A DNA stretch of 64,000 bases from Halovivax ruber XH-70 (GTDB lineage: Archaea; Halobacteriota; Halobacteria; Halobacteriales; Natrialbaceae): NCBI RefSeq assembly GCF_000328525.1, contig NC_019964.1, positions 868,001 to 932,000 of the forward strand, in the 5' to 3' direction. A program made the position numbers and the translations under genes. The notes beneath the pieces were generated by a model, which saw only the letters and a list, made by a program, of their open reading frames with translations, ran no database searches and was not told the DNA's origin. Below are positions 7,466 through 16,966 of this stretch, one piece after another; positions within the stretch are counted from its first letter, which is position 1; every line of letters starts with the position of its first letter.

Positions 7466-9739
7466 CTACACCGAACTCAACACGGCAACGGGGCACGCCG
7501 CCGTCGTTGCCACGCGTTCGACGGTGGGGCCGAAAAACGCCCGTCGGGAGATCCGTCGCGTGCTCGACCCCATCACGATCGCGTCGGCCCCCGTTTCGTC
7601 GGCCAGGTCCACGATCGCCTCGCCAGGATCGCTCGCTTGCGTGACTGTCGTCGTCACCTTCGCGTCGAGTTTTCGTCCGAGTTCGGCCTCGCGATCGACG
7701 ATTTGTCGCCCGATTTCCCGCTCTCGGGAGACGTCGGGGGGACCGGCGAACTGGTCGCTCGGATCCGGACGGCTGATCACGTGAACGATCTCGACCAGCG
7801 CCCGTTCGGCCGTGGCGATCGCGAACGCCACTTCGGCGGCGTGACGGCTGGATTGCGTGCCGACCGTCGGCAGCAGGATCCGTCGGATCGGTTCGTCGAT
7901 CAGCGCCGGGTCGCGCTTTACTCGATCGGACGTGCTGACGACCATCGTCGGACAGGGGATCTCCTGGACGACGCGATCGATCGACTTGCTGAATAGTGGC
8001 TCGTCGAGCCCCCGTCCGAGCGTTCGTTCGCCGAAGACGACCAGGTCGTAGTCGGTGCGCGCGGTCTCGAGGATGGCGTCCGAGACGTTGCCGTCGGCAT
8101 CGCGTGTGAGTCGCCGCCCGGGTCGATTCCACCGGGCGAGCTGGGCGTCGATATCGTCGAAGGCGTCAGCGGGAGGGGGCTCTGCACTTCGTTCCCCGCG
8201 CTCCGGGTGGTCGCCTCGGCGAACGATGGTCTTCCATGCGGAGCGTCCTCCCGGGCGGAGCCAGCGTCGGAGCCGCCCGCCTCCGCCGTTCCGGTCCGAC
8301 CGCAGCGTCACGGACAACACGTCGAGGTCGGCTTCCGTCTCTCGAAGCAGTGGCCCGAGTAGTCGGGCGGCGTAGCGGGCGTCGACGGTGCCTCGCGTCG
8401 ACAATAACACTCGAGTCAGGCTCCCTACGAAGCTCTCCCTGGCGTATTGCTCCCGCTCGATCCTCGCCCGTTCGGCCTCGCTCATCTCGATCTTCGGAAT
8501 CGACCAGCGCATGATCGCGGGAGCCATGAGGGAGGTGACGATGGCGACGGCGACGATGATGCTGAACGTACTGGTCGTGAGGATCCCGAGTCCGAGGCCG
8601 ATCGTCGCCACGATTATCTCCATCGCTCCGCGGGCGTTCATCCCACCGCCGATCGTAATGGCCTCCCACCAGGAGAGACCTGCGGGACGTGCGACGCCGA
8701 CGACCCCGCCGAACTTCCCGATGCAGGCGACGCCGAGCACGATGAGCCCGACGCCGAAGACCGTCGGATCGGCCAGCGCGACGAGATCCGTCCGCAGCCC
8801 CGCGATCGCGAAGAACAACGGTGCGAAGACGGCGAGCGTAACCGTCTCGAAGCTGCGTCGAACGCGGCGCTCGAACCGGTTGACTCGGCCGACCAGTACG
8901 CCGACGACGAACGCGCCGAGAATCGCTTCGAGTCCCAGAAACTGGGTGACCGCGCCCGCGGCGAGCGCGAAGAGCATCAGTGTCGAACACAGCGCGATGT
9001 CGCCGCCGACAGCGTTGTCCACCCATCTGATCGTCGTCGCGACGACGCGCCGACCGACCGTGATCGCGAGTCCCAGAAAGACGAGGACGGAGAGCACGGT
9101 CGTCGCGGCCGTGCCGAGGTCCACGCCACCCGTCCGGGCGAGTCCGGCGACGGTGGCGAGCAGGATCCATCCGATCGTATCGTCGATCATGCCGGCCGCG
9201 AGGATCAGCTGTCCGACGTCGCGGCGGATGACGTCGAGTTCGAGGAGGACCTTCGCGATGACCGGAATCGCGGAGATACTCATCGCCGTCGCGATGAAGA
9301 GGCTGAACACCAGCCGCTGTCCGGGCGCGGCGATGAACGCGACCGGCATGACCCACCCGAGCGCGAAGCCGGTGGTGAACGGCACGACGATGCCGCCGAG
9401 TGAGAGGACGAGCGCGGTTCGGCCGTTGGCGAGGATCAGGTCGAGGTCGGTTTCGAGACCGGTGACGATCAGCAGCATGATGAGCCCGAGCCAGGAGACG
9501 ACTTCGAGCAGGTGGAACTGGGCCTCGGACACGGCGAACAGCGATCGGTAGACCCCCGGCGCGATCAGTCCGAGAACGGATGGGCCGAGGAGGACGCCCG
9601 CGAGCAACTCTCCCACCACCGCCGGCTGGCCGATCGACGCGAACGCCTCGCCGAGAACCCTCGCGACGAGGAGCAACACCGTCAGCTGGACGATGACGAC
9701 GAGTAGTTCGTGGTGATCGAGCGGAGCGATGACTTCCAT
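7466..9739 (-). CDS. CPA2 cation:proton antiporter with C-terminal USP domains
   Basis: A 757-residue protein. Residues about 10-410 form a 12-13-helix Na+/H+ exchanger domain of the KefB/NapA type, with the paired aspartates of the ion site in GMIDDTIGW (Asp 186-187). Residues about 430-757 are soluble and appear to be two universal-stress-protein-like domains; the last has the nucleotide-loop-like segment MGSSTRRISRRAFFG and ends AACPVAVLSS. The frame extends upstream to 9916, but that part is Arg/Pro-rich and unconvincing; ATG 9739 directly precedes the first helix. It probably exchanges Na+ or K+ for H+, with USP domains sensing nucleotide. Confidence 0.88.
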   Translation of the reverse strand: MEVIAPLDHHELLVVIVQLTVLLLVARVLGEAFASIGQPAVVGELLAGVLLGPSVLGLIAPGVYRSLFAVSEAQFHLLEVVSWLGLIMLLIVTGLETDLDLILANGRTALVLSLGGIVVPFTTGFALGWVMPVAFIAAPGQRLVFSLFIATAMSISAIPVIAKVLLELDVIRRDVGQLILAAGMIDDTIGWILLATVAGLARTGGVDLGTAATTVLSVLVFLGLAITVGRRVVATTIRWVDNAVGGDIALCSTLMLFALAAGAVTQFLGLEAILGAFVVGVLVGRVNRFERRVRRSFETVTLAVFAPLFFAIAGLRTDLVALADPTVFGVGLIVLGVACIGKFGGVVGVARPAGLSWWEAITIGGGMNARGAMEIIVATIGLGLGILTTSTFSIIVAVAIVTSLMAPAIMRWSIPKIEMSEAERARIEREQYARESFVGSLTRVLLSTRGTVDARYAARLLGPLLRETEADLDVLSVTLRSDRNGGGGRLRRWLRPGGRSAWKTIVRRGDHPERGERSAEPPPADAFDDIDAQLARWNRPGRRLTRDADGNVSDAILETARTDYDLVVFGERTLGRGLDEPLFSKSIDRVVQEIPCPTMVVSTSDRVKRDPALIDEPIRRILLPTVGTQSSRHAAEVAFAIATAERALVEIVHVISRPDPSDQFAGPPDVSREREIGRQIVDREAELGRKLDAKVTTTVTQASDPGEAIVDLADETGADAIVMGSSTRRISRRAFFGPTVERVATTAACPVAVLSSV

Positions 9740-10044
9740 TGTTCCACCGGTGGGACGGGCTGCTACACCGTCGAGGTATTTCGTTCCGCACCCCGCACGA
9801 CAACTGCTTCGGCGCCGTCGACGCCGAAGTCCCGGTGGCGGCTCCGGAATGGGCCACCTCCGTAGCCCGTTCGAGACCGGGGCGTTTCGCTGAAGGAGAT
9901 CCGGATCGTCGAACACCTCCCTCCCCGTCTCGACTGGTACCGGCTATCTCGAGGTATTCTCGCCATCTGCCGACCGCCTCGGCTACCGCGGCTGCGAACG
10001 CCAGCGACCGATCGGTTCGATCGACTCGTCGTCCCAGCGATCAC
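9740..10044. other. Intergenic spacer, no feature recognised
   Basis: About 305 nt between the antiporter start and the stop of the acyl-CoA synthetase gene, both on the minus strand. The spacer is GC-rich. The open frames crossing it are Arg-rich and look like chance. The antiporter promoter should lie in its left part, but I see no clear TATA box. Confidence 0.4.
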
Positions 10045-11688
10045 TCACCCGAACCGCGCTCGCTCCTGTTCTCGCAGTTCGATCCGTCGGATCTTCCCAC
10101 TAGAGGTCTTGGGGAGTTCGTCGACGAACTCGATCCGACGCGGATACTTGTACGGTGCCGTCTCCGCTTCCATGAACTCCTGTAGCTCCGTTTTTAGCTC
10201 CTCACTCGCCGTGGCTCCCGCCGCCAGGACGATGTAGGCTTTGACGACGCTGCCCCGTTCATCGTGCGGGCTGTCGACCGCGGCGGCCTCGGCGACGGCG
10301 TCGTGACTGACGAGTGCGTCTTCGACCTCGAAGGGGCCGATGCGGTAGCCCGCCGAGATGATGATGTCGTCGGCCCGACCCTCGAAGAAGAAGAAGGAGC
10401 CGTCCTCGTCCATCGACGCGAGGTCGCCGGTCCGGTAGTACTCGCCCGAGAACGTCCGATCGTCGAGGTGGGGCTTCTCGTAGTAGCCGTCGAAGATGGC
10501 GGGCGAGTCGATCGGGACCGCGATCTCGCCGATCTCGCCCGGCTCGACGGGTACCTCGTCGTCCACGTCGAGGATGGTGGTCTCGATGCCCGGCGACGGT
10601 TTTCCCATGCTACCGGGTTTGACCGCCATCTCGGGCGTGTTCAGCACCAGCGCGACGGTCTCGGTCTGGCCGTAGCCGTCTCGCGGCGTCACGCCCCAGG
10701 CGGCTTCGATCTGTTCGATCTGTTCGATCGGTTCGCGGTTGAGCGGCTCGCCGGCCGAGAGTGCGTCGGTCAACTGGACGTCGTAGGCCGCGAGGTCGGC
10801 GCTAGCGAACATCCGGTACTGGGTCGGCACTGCACAGAGTTTGGTGACACCCTCGGCTTCGAGCACCTCGAGGAAGCGCTCGGGTTCGAAGTCGCCGTCG
10901 TAGATGAACTGCGACGCGCCGGTCGTGGGGCCGACGCCGACCGGGCTCCAGAACCACTTCGCCCAGCCGGTGCCCGTCGTCGCCCACAGGAGTTCGTCGT
11001 CGAGATCCGTCTCTTCGTCGATCCCCCACCAGTGGCGGGCGTTCACCCGGTTGAAGCAGTACTGCCAGCGGTGTTTGTGCAGGACGGGTTTGGGCTTGCC
11101 CGTCGTTCCGCTCGTGTAGTTGATCGACATCGGGTCCTCGGCGCCGACGTCGGGACCGTCGTACGCTGTCGACTGGCCGTCCATCACGGCCTCGACCGTC
11201 GTCCACCGGTCGTCTGCGACCGCGCCTGTCCCGTCGAGGACGATCACCCGTTCGATCGGGCTCTCGGTCAGGACGGGCTCGACCATGTCGGTGAGCGACT
11301 CGTGGACGACGATGGTCTCGGCCGCACAGTCGTTCGCGCGGAATTCGATGTCCGCGGGCTGCAACATCGCCGAACTGGGAACGAGCAAGGCCCCGACCGA
11401 GAGGGCGCCGAGTTGTACCGCGAACGCGTCGGGGTGGCGGGGAAAGAGGTGCATCACCCGGTCGCCCTGACCGACGCCTAGCTGTTCGAGCCCGTTCGCG
11501 AAGCGATGCATGTCGTCCCGAAGGTCGGCGTACGTCCGCTCCGCTCGATCACCGGTCTCGCTCAGAAACGAGAGGGCGACTCGATCCCCGACTGCCGCTG
11601 CGTGTTCCTCGACGGCCGACGCGACCGTGTACTCCGGCGGGATCTCCCAGTCGATCGTCTCGGGTCCGCCTGTGTCATCCGCTTCCAT
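10045..11688 (-). CDS. Acyl-CoA synthetase, AMP-forming (ANL superfamily)
   Basis: A 547-residue enzyme that activates a carboxylic acid to its acyl-CoA through an acyl-adenylate. All core motifs are present: YTSGTTGKPK (191-200), DGYGQTET, YYRTGD, RADDIIISAGYRIGPFEVE at the hinge, and the catalytic Lys in KTSSGKIRR near the C-terminus. It resembles the medium-chain/acetate-like synthetases abundant in haloarchaea. The exact chain-length preference cannot be read. It is monocistronic, with spacers on both sides. Confidence 0.9.
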   Translation of the reverse strand: MEADDTGGPETIDWEIPPEYTVASAVEEHAAAVGDRVALSFLSETGDRAERTYADLRDDMHRFANGLEQLGVGQGDRVMHLFPRHPDAFAVQLGALSVGALLVPSSAMLQPADIEFRANDCAAETIVVHESLTDMVEPVLTESPIERVIVLDGTGAVADDRWTTVEAVMDGQSTAYDGPDVGAEDPMSINYTSGTTGKPKPVLHKHRWQYCFNRVNARHWWGIDEETDLDDELLWATTGTGWAKWFWSPVGVGPTTGASQFIYDGDFEPERFLEVLEAEGVTKLCAVPTQYRMFASADLAAYDVQLTDALSAGEPLNREPIEQIEQIEAAWGVTPRDGYGQTETVALVLNTPEMAVKPGSMGKPSPGIETTILDVDDEVPVEPGEIGEIAVPIDSPAIFDGYYEKPHLDDRTFSGEYYRTGDLASMDEDGSFFFFEGRADDIIISAGYRIGPFEVEDALVSHDAVAEAAAVDSPHDERGSVVKAYIVLAAGATASEELKTELQEFMEAETAPYKYPRRIEFVDELPKTSSGKIRRIELREQERARFG

Positions 11689-11844
11689 GGGGGTCGAGAC
11701 AATTGCTCGCCATTTACCAGTTTCCCTCGGAAACAGCGACTGGCGACGCCATCGATGATCGCCACACTAGCGGTGTCGTCCACGCTTGCCAGGTCGTCGT
11801 TTGACGGCCGTTGTGAGTCGCATATTCTTGCTTTCGTCTGCCGC

Positions 11845-14319
11845 CTAGCCGGACTCGTTTCCACCCGTGCTCGAGTCGGTTCCCGTTGCATCGTCCTCAT
11901 CGACACCCGTGTCACTACTGCTGGAGCCGGTTTCGCCACCCTCGTCGGTCGATCCGCCGTTCGCTCCACTGGTGTCCCCCGAACCGCTTTCGCCGTCTCC
12001 GTCGTCGGTGCCGTCGCTCGCTCCATCGTCCGCACCCTGTGACGATCCACTGTCACTGTCGTCGCTCGTTCCACCGCCGTCTCCGCTATCGGTAGACCCG
12101 CCGTTGGCCGGGTCCGTTCCGTCACTCTCGCCACCGGATGATCCACTTGCGTTGCCATCGCTCGTGCCGTCGGTCGCTCCAGCGCTCTCGCCGGTCGTTC
12201 CGTCACTCCCACCGTCCGTCGACCCGCTGTCGGCGCTGTCATCCGACCCTTCGCCGTTTTCGGCGTCGGACTCACTCCCACTCACCCCGCGGACGGACAC
12301 CGACGTGGACGCGCTCGCGCCGTCGACGCGCACCGTCACGGGGAAGGTCACGTCCTGTTGGACCGGGTAGGTCGAATAGCCAAGCGTCACCGGTTGTGAC
12401 CCGCCCGCGGGGACCGACACACCCCGCGAAGCGACCGTCTCGCCACCGACGACCAGCGAGGCGGTCGCCGACCCGTCGGCATCGCCCGCGTTGGTGATCG
12501 TCGTCGAGATGTCCAGCCGGTCACCACCGTCGACCGGCGCGTTGGTGCCGTCGATCGACACGCCGAACGAGGCGGACCCACCGTCACTGTCGTCACCGTC
12601 GTCCGACCCGCCGTCTTCACTACCGGACTCGTCACCCGATTTCGACGACTCGTCAGCGCCGTCGCCCTCCGTGCCGTACACCGTCACCGGCGTCGCGACG
12701 CTCCCGTCCGCCGTGCGCACCGTCACTTCGAACGTGGAGTCGTTCTTGACCGGATAGGTGTCGTACCCCAGCGTGATCGACTGGGACGACCCGGCACCCA
12801 GCGATACCGTCTTCGCGTCCACTACCTCGCCCCCGACGACCAGTTCGACGACCGCGTCGGTGGTGGCCGTCCCGTCGTTGGTCACCGTCGCGGAGACGTC
12901 CAGGCGCTCGCCACCGGTCACCGGCGCGGTCGTGCCCGTAATCGACGCGGTGACCGGGCCTTCGTGGTCGGTGCCGAAGACTTCGACCTGCGTGGTCGCC
13001 GAGTCGTCGGGCGTGCGTACCGTCACGGGGAAGGTCACGTCGTTCGTCACCGGGTAGGTGTCGTATCCCAGTGTGCGGATGACCGTCGACTGGCCCGCCA
13101 TCTCGATCTCGCGCGTGTCGACCACTTCGTCACCGACGACCAGCTCGGCGGTGAACGACCCGCGGTCGTCACCGCTGTTGACGAACGAGGCGGCCACCTC
13201 GAGACGGTCGCCACCCGCGACGGGGTCGTTCACCTGGAAGATGGCGACGCCGAACGGCCCGTCGCGGTCCGGGTCGGACCCGGCGGCGGCGACCGACACC
13301 GTCACGGTATCCGACCCGTAGGGCGTACACACCGCCATTTCGAACTCGACGTCGGTTTTCACCGGGTAGGTCTTGTACGCGAAGACGAGTTCCTGCGTCT
13401 CGCCCGGGTCCAGGACCACCTGCGCTTCGTTGACGACTGCCCCTTTGCCGACCGAGACGAGTTGCGCGACCGTGTTGATGCGCGTGTCGCCCGTGTTCTC
13501 GAACTCGGCGGTGATTTCGAGCGTCTCGCCGCCGCGGACGCCATCGTCGTCGACGTCGGTGATCGAGACCCGAAGGTCCTGCTCGGGTGGCGTCGTGTCC
13601 GCCGCCGGGCCAACTCGGATGTCGATCTCGTCGGCGTCGTCGGGCCCTTCTGCACGAACGGGAAACTCGACGGCCTGCTGGACGGGGTACGTGTCGTAGC
13701 CGAGGACGATCGTCGTCGATTGTCCGTAGCCGAGATCCACCGTCGTTCGGTCGACCGTGGTGCGGTCGCCACCGACGCGCAGGCGAATCTCCTGTTCGGA
13801 CGGCCCGACGTGCTGGAGATCGCCGACGTCCTCGACGCTGATCGTCGCGTCGAAGCGGTCGCCGCCCGACAGCGGCATGGTCGTGTCCACGATATCGACC
13901 GCGTACGGGCGACGCACTGCTGGGCCCTCGATATCGACGCGGGCGGTCTCGCGCCCGTCCGTCGTCGTCGCGCGGACCATCGTGGGGTAGCCGGCCCGGA
14001 GCCACTTGGGGACTTCGTCGAACGAGACGGTGCTGGTAGCCTCTGTGCCCGAAACGTCGTCCGTCTGGAAGACCAGCACGTTACGCCCGTCGATCCACTC
14101 GATCGTGTCGAGTCGTCCCTCGGGATCGACAGCCGTCGCCGTCGCGGTAATCGAGTCGTTCACGCCGACGACCGCGTCGGGTCCCGGGTCGTGGGACCCA
14201 CTGGTGATCCTGAGGCCGGTCTGGTCCGTTGCCAGTTCCGACTGCGCTCCGCGAGGGGTGGCGATGCACCCAGCCACGCCGAAACTGGCGGCGCCAGCGA
14301 GGAGCGTTCTCCTGTCCAT
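11845..14319 (-). CDS. Tat lipoprotein with five CARDB-like repeats and acidic tail
   Basis: An 824-residue surface protein. The start has a twin-Arg signal (MDRRTLL) and lipobox ending at Cys 18 (GVAGC), so it should be exported folded and lipid-anchored. Five repeats of about 105 residues follow the first region; each contains a GGDRLDVS-like strand and ends in a signature close to LGYDTYPV followed by a VTFPVTVR-like strand. This pattern resembles CARDB/NEW3-type immunoglobulin-like domains. The last ~147 residues (11848-12288) are almost only S, G, D, T, E, a flexible linker with no recognisable C-terminal anchor. Function may be adhesion or cell-surface spacing. Confidence 0.8.
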   Translation of the reverse strand: MDRRTLLAGAASFGVAGCIATPRGAQSELATDQTGLRITSGSHDPGPDAVVGVNDSITATATAVDPEGRLDTIEWIDGRNVLVFQTDDVSGTEATSTVSFDEVPKWLRAGYPTMVRATTTDGRETARVDIEGPAVRRPYAVDIVDTTMPLSGGDRFDATISVEDVGDLQHVGPSEQEIRLRVGGDRTTVDRTTVDLGYGQSTTIVLGYDTYPVQQAVEFPVRAEGPDDADEIDIRVGPAADTTPPEQDLRVSITDVDDDGVRGGETLEITAEFENTGDTRINTVAQLVSVGKGAVVNEAQVVLDPGETQELVFAYKTYPVKTDVEFEMAVCTPYGSDTVTVSVAAAGSDPDRDGPFGVAIFQVNDPVAGGDRLEVAASFVNSGDDRGSFTAELVVGDEVVDTREIEMAGQSTVIRTLGYDTYPVTNDVTFPVTVRTPDDSATTQVEVFGTDHEGPVTASITGTTAPVTGGERLDVSATVTNDGTATTDAVVELVVGGEVVDAKTVSLGAGSSQSITLGYDTYPVKNDSTFEVTVRTADGSVATPVTVYGTEGDGADESSKSGDESGSEDGGSDDGDDSDGGSASFGVSIDGTNAPVDGGDRLDISTTITNAGDADGSATASLVVGGETVASRGVSVPAGGSQPVTLGYSTYPVQQDVTFPVTVRVDGASASTSVSVRGVSGSESDAENGEGSDDSADSGSTDGGSDGTTGESAGATDGTSDGNASGSSGGESDGTDPANGGSTDSGDGGGTSDDSDSGSSQGADDGASDGTDDGDGESGSGDTSGANGGSTDEGGETGSSSSDTGVDEDDATGTDSSTGGNESG

Positions 14320-14470
14320 GTGTGTAACTCACAAACACGGGGTCGAAAACCTACGCGCGGCGTGGGACGGGGACTTATGGGACGTCGTTCACGCACTCTC
14401 GAGAACCACATCCGTGATTCACGACCGTCGGGAGACGATACCTTCTGCAACCGGGATCCGTACCGATCGC

Positions 14471-14821
14471 TCAGACGAACGCGCCGACGAAATACAGCGG
14501 GACGTAACTCGCGAGTGCCCACCACGGTTCGTGGCGAACCGTCCGCAGGCCGATCGAGCGGGGGTACTCGACGTGGTCGTGGGGCAGCGAGTGAAACCGT
14601 GGGCGCCCCAGGATTGCGTACAGCGGCAGGAGCGGCCCGAGGACCGGGACGCTGTAGCCGACCAACAGCCCCACTGTCCCGAGGAGCGCGGCGTGGACTT
14701 CGTTGATCGTGATCGGGTGTCCGAGTGGGCGAGCGAGGGCCTCGTCACCTTCGTCCAGTCGTGTTCGCGCCTTCGACGGTTGACTCACGGTCGATCTGAA
14801 CGTACTCGTGGGCATCATCAT
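14471..14821 (-). CDS. Small membrane protein, unknown
   Basis: A 116-residue protein with two predicted hydrophobic segments (VHAALLGTVGLLVGYSVPVLG and the C-terminal WWALASYVPLYFVGAFV) flanking a polar loop rich in His and Arg. I do not recognise the family. Three ATGs occur in a row; the first (14821) is used. A CTTTTGG element 26 nt upstream supports a leaderless start there rather than the TTG at 14845. Confidence 0.6.
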   Translation of the reverse strand: MMMPTSTFRSTVSQPSKARTRLDEGDEALARPLGHPITINEVHAALLGTVGLLVGYSVPVLGPLLPLYAILGRPRFHSLPHDHVEYPRSIGLRTVRHEPWWALASYVPLYFVGAFV

Positions 14822-14893
14822 ATAATTTGGCGTGGAAGTCACCAAAAGCTATGCGCGTTCCAACAGATCTCGACCAGACGCGAATCGGGTTTC

Positions 14894-15169
14894 TTACTCT
14901 TCGGCGGAGACGGCGTCGCCGTCCTCCATGGGCCACGCCAGTTCGACCTCGAGTTCCGCTTCGTCGGCCGCTACCTCGTACTCCACCTCGAGTTCGAACT
15001 GTTCCGGAATTTCCGCCGTGAACCCGTTCTCACCCTCGATCTCGATTCGCCCGTCCTCGACCCCGTCGGCGACCTCGCGAAGGATCGCCGCACCGTCAGC
15101 CCGGTCCATGACGCGCTCGCCTTCGTGTTCGGTCTCGTCGGACTCGTTTTCAGTTTCATCGGCTGCCAT
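14894..15169 (-). CDS. amphi-Trp domain protein
   Basis: A 91-residue acidic protein. After an E/D-rich N-terminus, residues about 25-90 match the amphi-Trp domain: a helix containing AAILREVADGVEDGRI, a central strand with a conserved acidic/hydrophobic pattern, and a final ELAWPM strand carrying the eponymous Trp. The function of the family is unknown. The frame extends to 15289 but the ATG at 15169 fits the domain start. A second member lies at 32186. Confidence 0.8.
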   Translation of the reverse strand: MAADETENESDETEHEGERVMDRADGAAILREVADGVEDGRIEIEGENGFTAEIPEQFELEVEYEVAADEAELEVELAWPMEDGDAVSAEE

Positions 15170-15403
15170 ACCGTGCTCTTCGACCCGCCGATTCAAAGTA
15201 CCACACCCATGGGGCCCGCCGTTCGTCTCCCGGCGTCGCGACTCGTCGGTGCTATCTCGACAACTGTGACTGACGATCGACCGGGGCACACTCGTTCCTC
15301 CGTACGCGCTTCGAGTCTCGGGTCGCCCCTCGTCTTCGTCGGTCCCGAGCCCTGAAGCCGTCTCAACGTGGTACTAACCGTCGCTTCGTGGTTAGTCGAG
15401 ACG

Positions 15404-16741
15404 ATGCGATACGTCGAAATCGCGATCCCCGAGGGGCGGCGCGGGGCCGTCCTCGGCGTCCTCGACGACGCGGGAATCAACTACGTCATGAGCGACGAGA
15501 CCAGCGGGGCCCGGTACAGTTCCGTCGTCCGGTTCCCGGTCCCGACGAACGCGGTCGAACCGGTGCTGGACGACCTGGCGCGGGTGGACCTCGAAGACGC
15601 CCACGTCGTCGTGGTCAACGCCGAGACGGTCGTCTCCGAGGCGTTCGACGAGGTCCGCGACCAGTACAGCGCGAGCGGTGCGGGCGGGGCCCGCACGTCC
15701 CGCCAGGTGCTGCGGACGAAGGCCGACGAGTTCACGCCCGCGCTGTCGATCTACCTCGTCATGCTGTTGATCAGCGCCGTGGTCGCGACGGCTGGCCTCC
15801 TCGCGGACTCCCCGGCGGTCGTCGTCGGCTCGATGGTCATCGCGCCCCTACTCGGTCCGGCGCTCGCGGCCAGCGTCGGTATCGTCACGGGCGACGACGC
15901 CCTCCGGCGCGGGGGCTTTCGGTACCAGGTCCTCGGCGTGAGCGTCGTCGTCCTCGCCTCGATCGGCCTCGCGACGCTCGCTCGCCTGGCCGGCCTCGAA
16001 CCCGCCGGTGTGGACATCGTACTCGTCGCAGAGTTGGAAGAGCGCGTCTCGCCGAACCTGTTCTCGGTGCTGGTCGCCCTGGGAGCCGGCGTCGCCGGCA
16101 TCCTGAGTCTCACCCGCGGGTTCTCCGAGGCCATCGTCGGCGTGATGATCGCCGCCGCGCTCATCCCACCCGCAGCGGCCGTCGGTATCACGACCGCCTG
16201 GGGGATGAACGGCGCCGCGCTCGGCGCCCTGATCCTCGTCACGGTGAACCTGCTCTCGATCAACCTGGCGGCGCTGGTGACCCTCTGGATTGCCGGCTAC
16301 CGGCCCCAGGGTCTCTTCGAGGTGTCGCCGACCCGACGGGCGACGATGCGGTACATCGCCGTCTTCGGAGTCGGTCTGCTGGTGCTGGCGGTGCCCCTCG
16401 CCGGATTGACGCTGAACGACTTCCAGACGACGGAACTCGAGGCGACCGCCCAGGACGAAGTCGAGCGAATCCTCGACGATCCGCAGTACAACGAGGTGAC
16501 AAACGACGACGTCACGGTCGTGCTCGACGACGACTACCCGGCACGGTCGGTCGAGCGCGTGATCGTCGTCGTCAAGGGGTTCGATCCAGGGCCGGACCCG
16601 GAACTCAGTGACCGGATCTACCAGGCCATCAGCGAGGAGACGGACGCGTCGTTCCTCGTGGAAGTGCAGTACGTCGTCGCCGAGGAACGCGGTGAGACGG
16701 GTGAAGAGCGAATCGTTCGGACAGCGGGAGCCGACGGGTGA
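15404..16741 (+). CDS. DUF389/TIGR00341 membrane protein
   Basis: A 445-residue protein. Residues 1-90 form a soluble ferredoxin-like domain (MRYVEIAIPEG...). Residues about 125-345 contain six or more membrane helices with the family's glycine-rich stretches (GSMVIAPLLGP and VGVMIAAALIPPAAAVG). A soluble C-terminal domain of about 90 residues follows. The family is widespread in haloarchaea and uncharacterised; transport has been suggested from its topology. ATG 15404 is used instead of the upstream GTG 15368 because it begins the conserved domain. Confidence 0.85.
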   Translation: MRYVEIAIPEGRRGAVLGVLDDAGINYVMSDETSGARYSSVVRFPVPTNAVEPVLDDLARVDLEDAHVVVVNAETVVSEAFDEVRDQYSASGAGGARTSRQVLRTKADEFTPALSIYLVMLLISAVVATAGLLADSPAVVVGSMVIAPLLGPALAASVGIVTGDDALRRGGFRYQVLGVSVVVLASIGLATLARLAGLEPAGVDIVLVAELEERVSPNLFSVLVALGAGVAGILSLTRGFSEAIVGVMIAAALIPPAAAVGITTAWGMNGAALGALILVTVNLLSINLAALVTLWIAGYRPQGLFEVSPTRRATMRYIAVFGVGLLVLAVPLAGLTLNDFQTTELEATAQDEVERILDDPQYNEVTNDDVTVVLDDDYPARSVERVIVVVKGFDPGPDPELSDRIYQAISEETDASFLVEVQYVVAEERGETGEERIVRTAGADG

Positions 16742-16772
16742 GGTCGGAGATCCCGTGGGATCTGCTACTGCG

Positions 16773-16882
16773 GTGAAAGACAGCAGCCGGTGCATTGCCC
16801 TCTCTCGAAAGTGTCCAGCGATGGGCGGAGAAAGCCCACGGCGCAAGCTGTGGGATGAATCCGGTTCAGTCGTCGCTTTCAC
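16773..16882 (+). mobile_element. IS200/IS605-type right-end scar (omega-RNA-like), no tnpB
   Basis: Within the spacer is GAAAGCCCACGGCGCAAGC followed by TGTGGGATGAAT. CCCACGGC (16835-16842) pairs with GCTGTGGG (16847-16854) across a GCAA tetraloop. Hairpins of this form followed by GATGAAT typify right ends of IS200/IS605/IS1341 elements, where they form the 3' end of the TnpB guide (omega) RNA. The segment is bounded by GTGAAAG (16773) and CTTTCAC (16876-16882), an inverted pair. No tnpA or tnpB is adjacent, so this is probably the relic of a lost element. The assignment is by recall, not by search. Confidence 0.55.
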
Positions 16883-16966
16883 TACCGATAGCTCGTCGCG
16901 GCCGGGTCCGGTCGGATCGCGTGTTCCCCGGCCGATCTCGAGCGAGCGGTTCCACCGGCTACTCGA

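Noticed and set aside
8388-9551. 387-codon plus-strand frame opposite the antiporter
   Set aside because: The minus strand encodes a coherent 757-residue antiporter with ion-site aspartates. The plus-strand product is Thr/Ser/Arg-rich low complexity, typical of GC-rich shadows.
12964-14706. Long plus-strand open frame of 580 codons opposite the repeat lipoprotein
   Set aside because: Antisense shadow of a GC-rich gene. Its translation is Arg/Asp-rich with no domain, and the opposite strand encodes a Tat lipoprotein with clear repeats.
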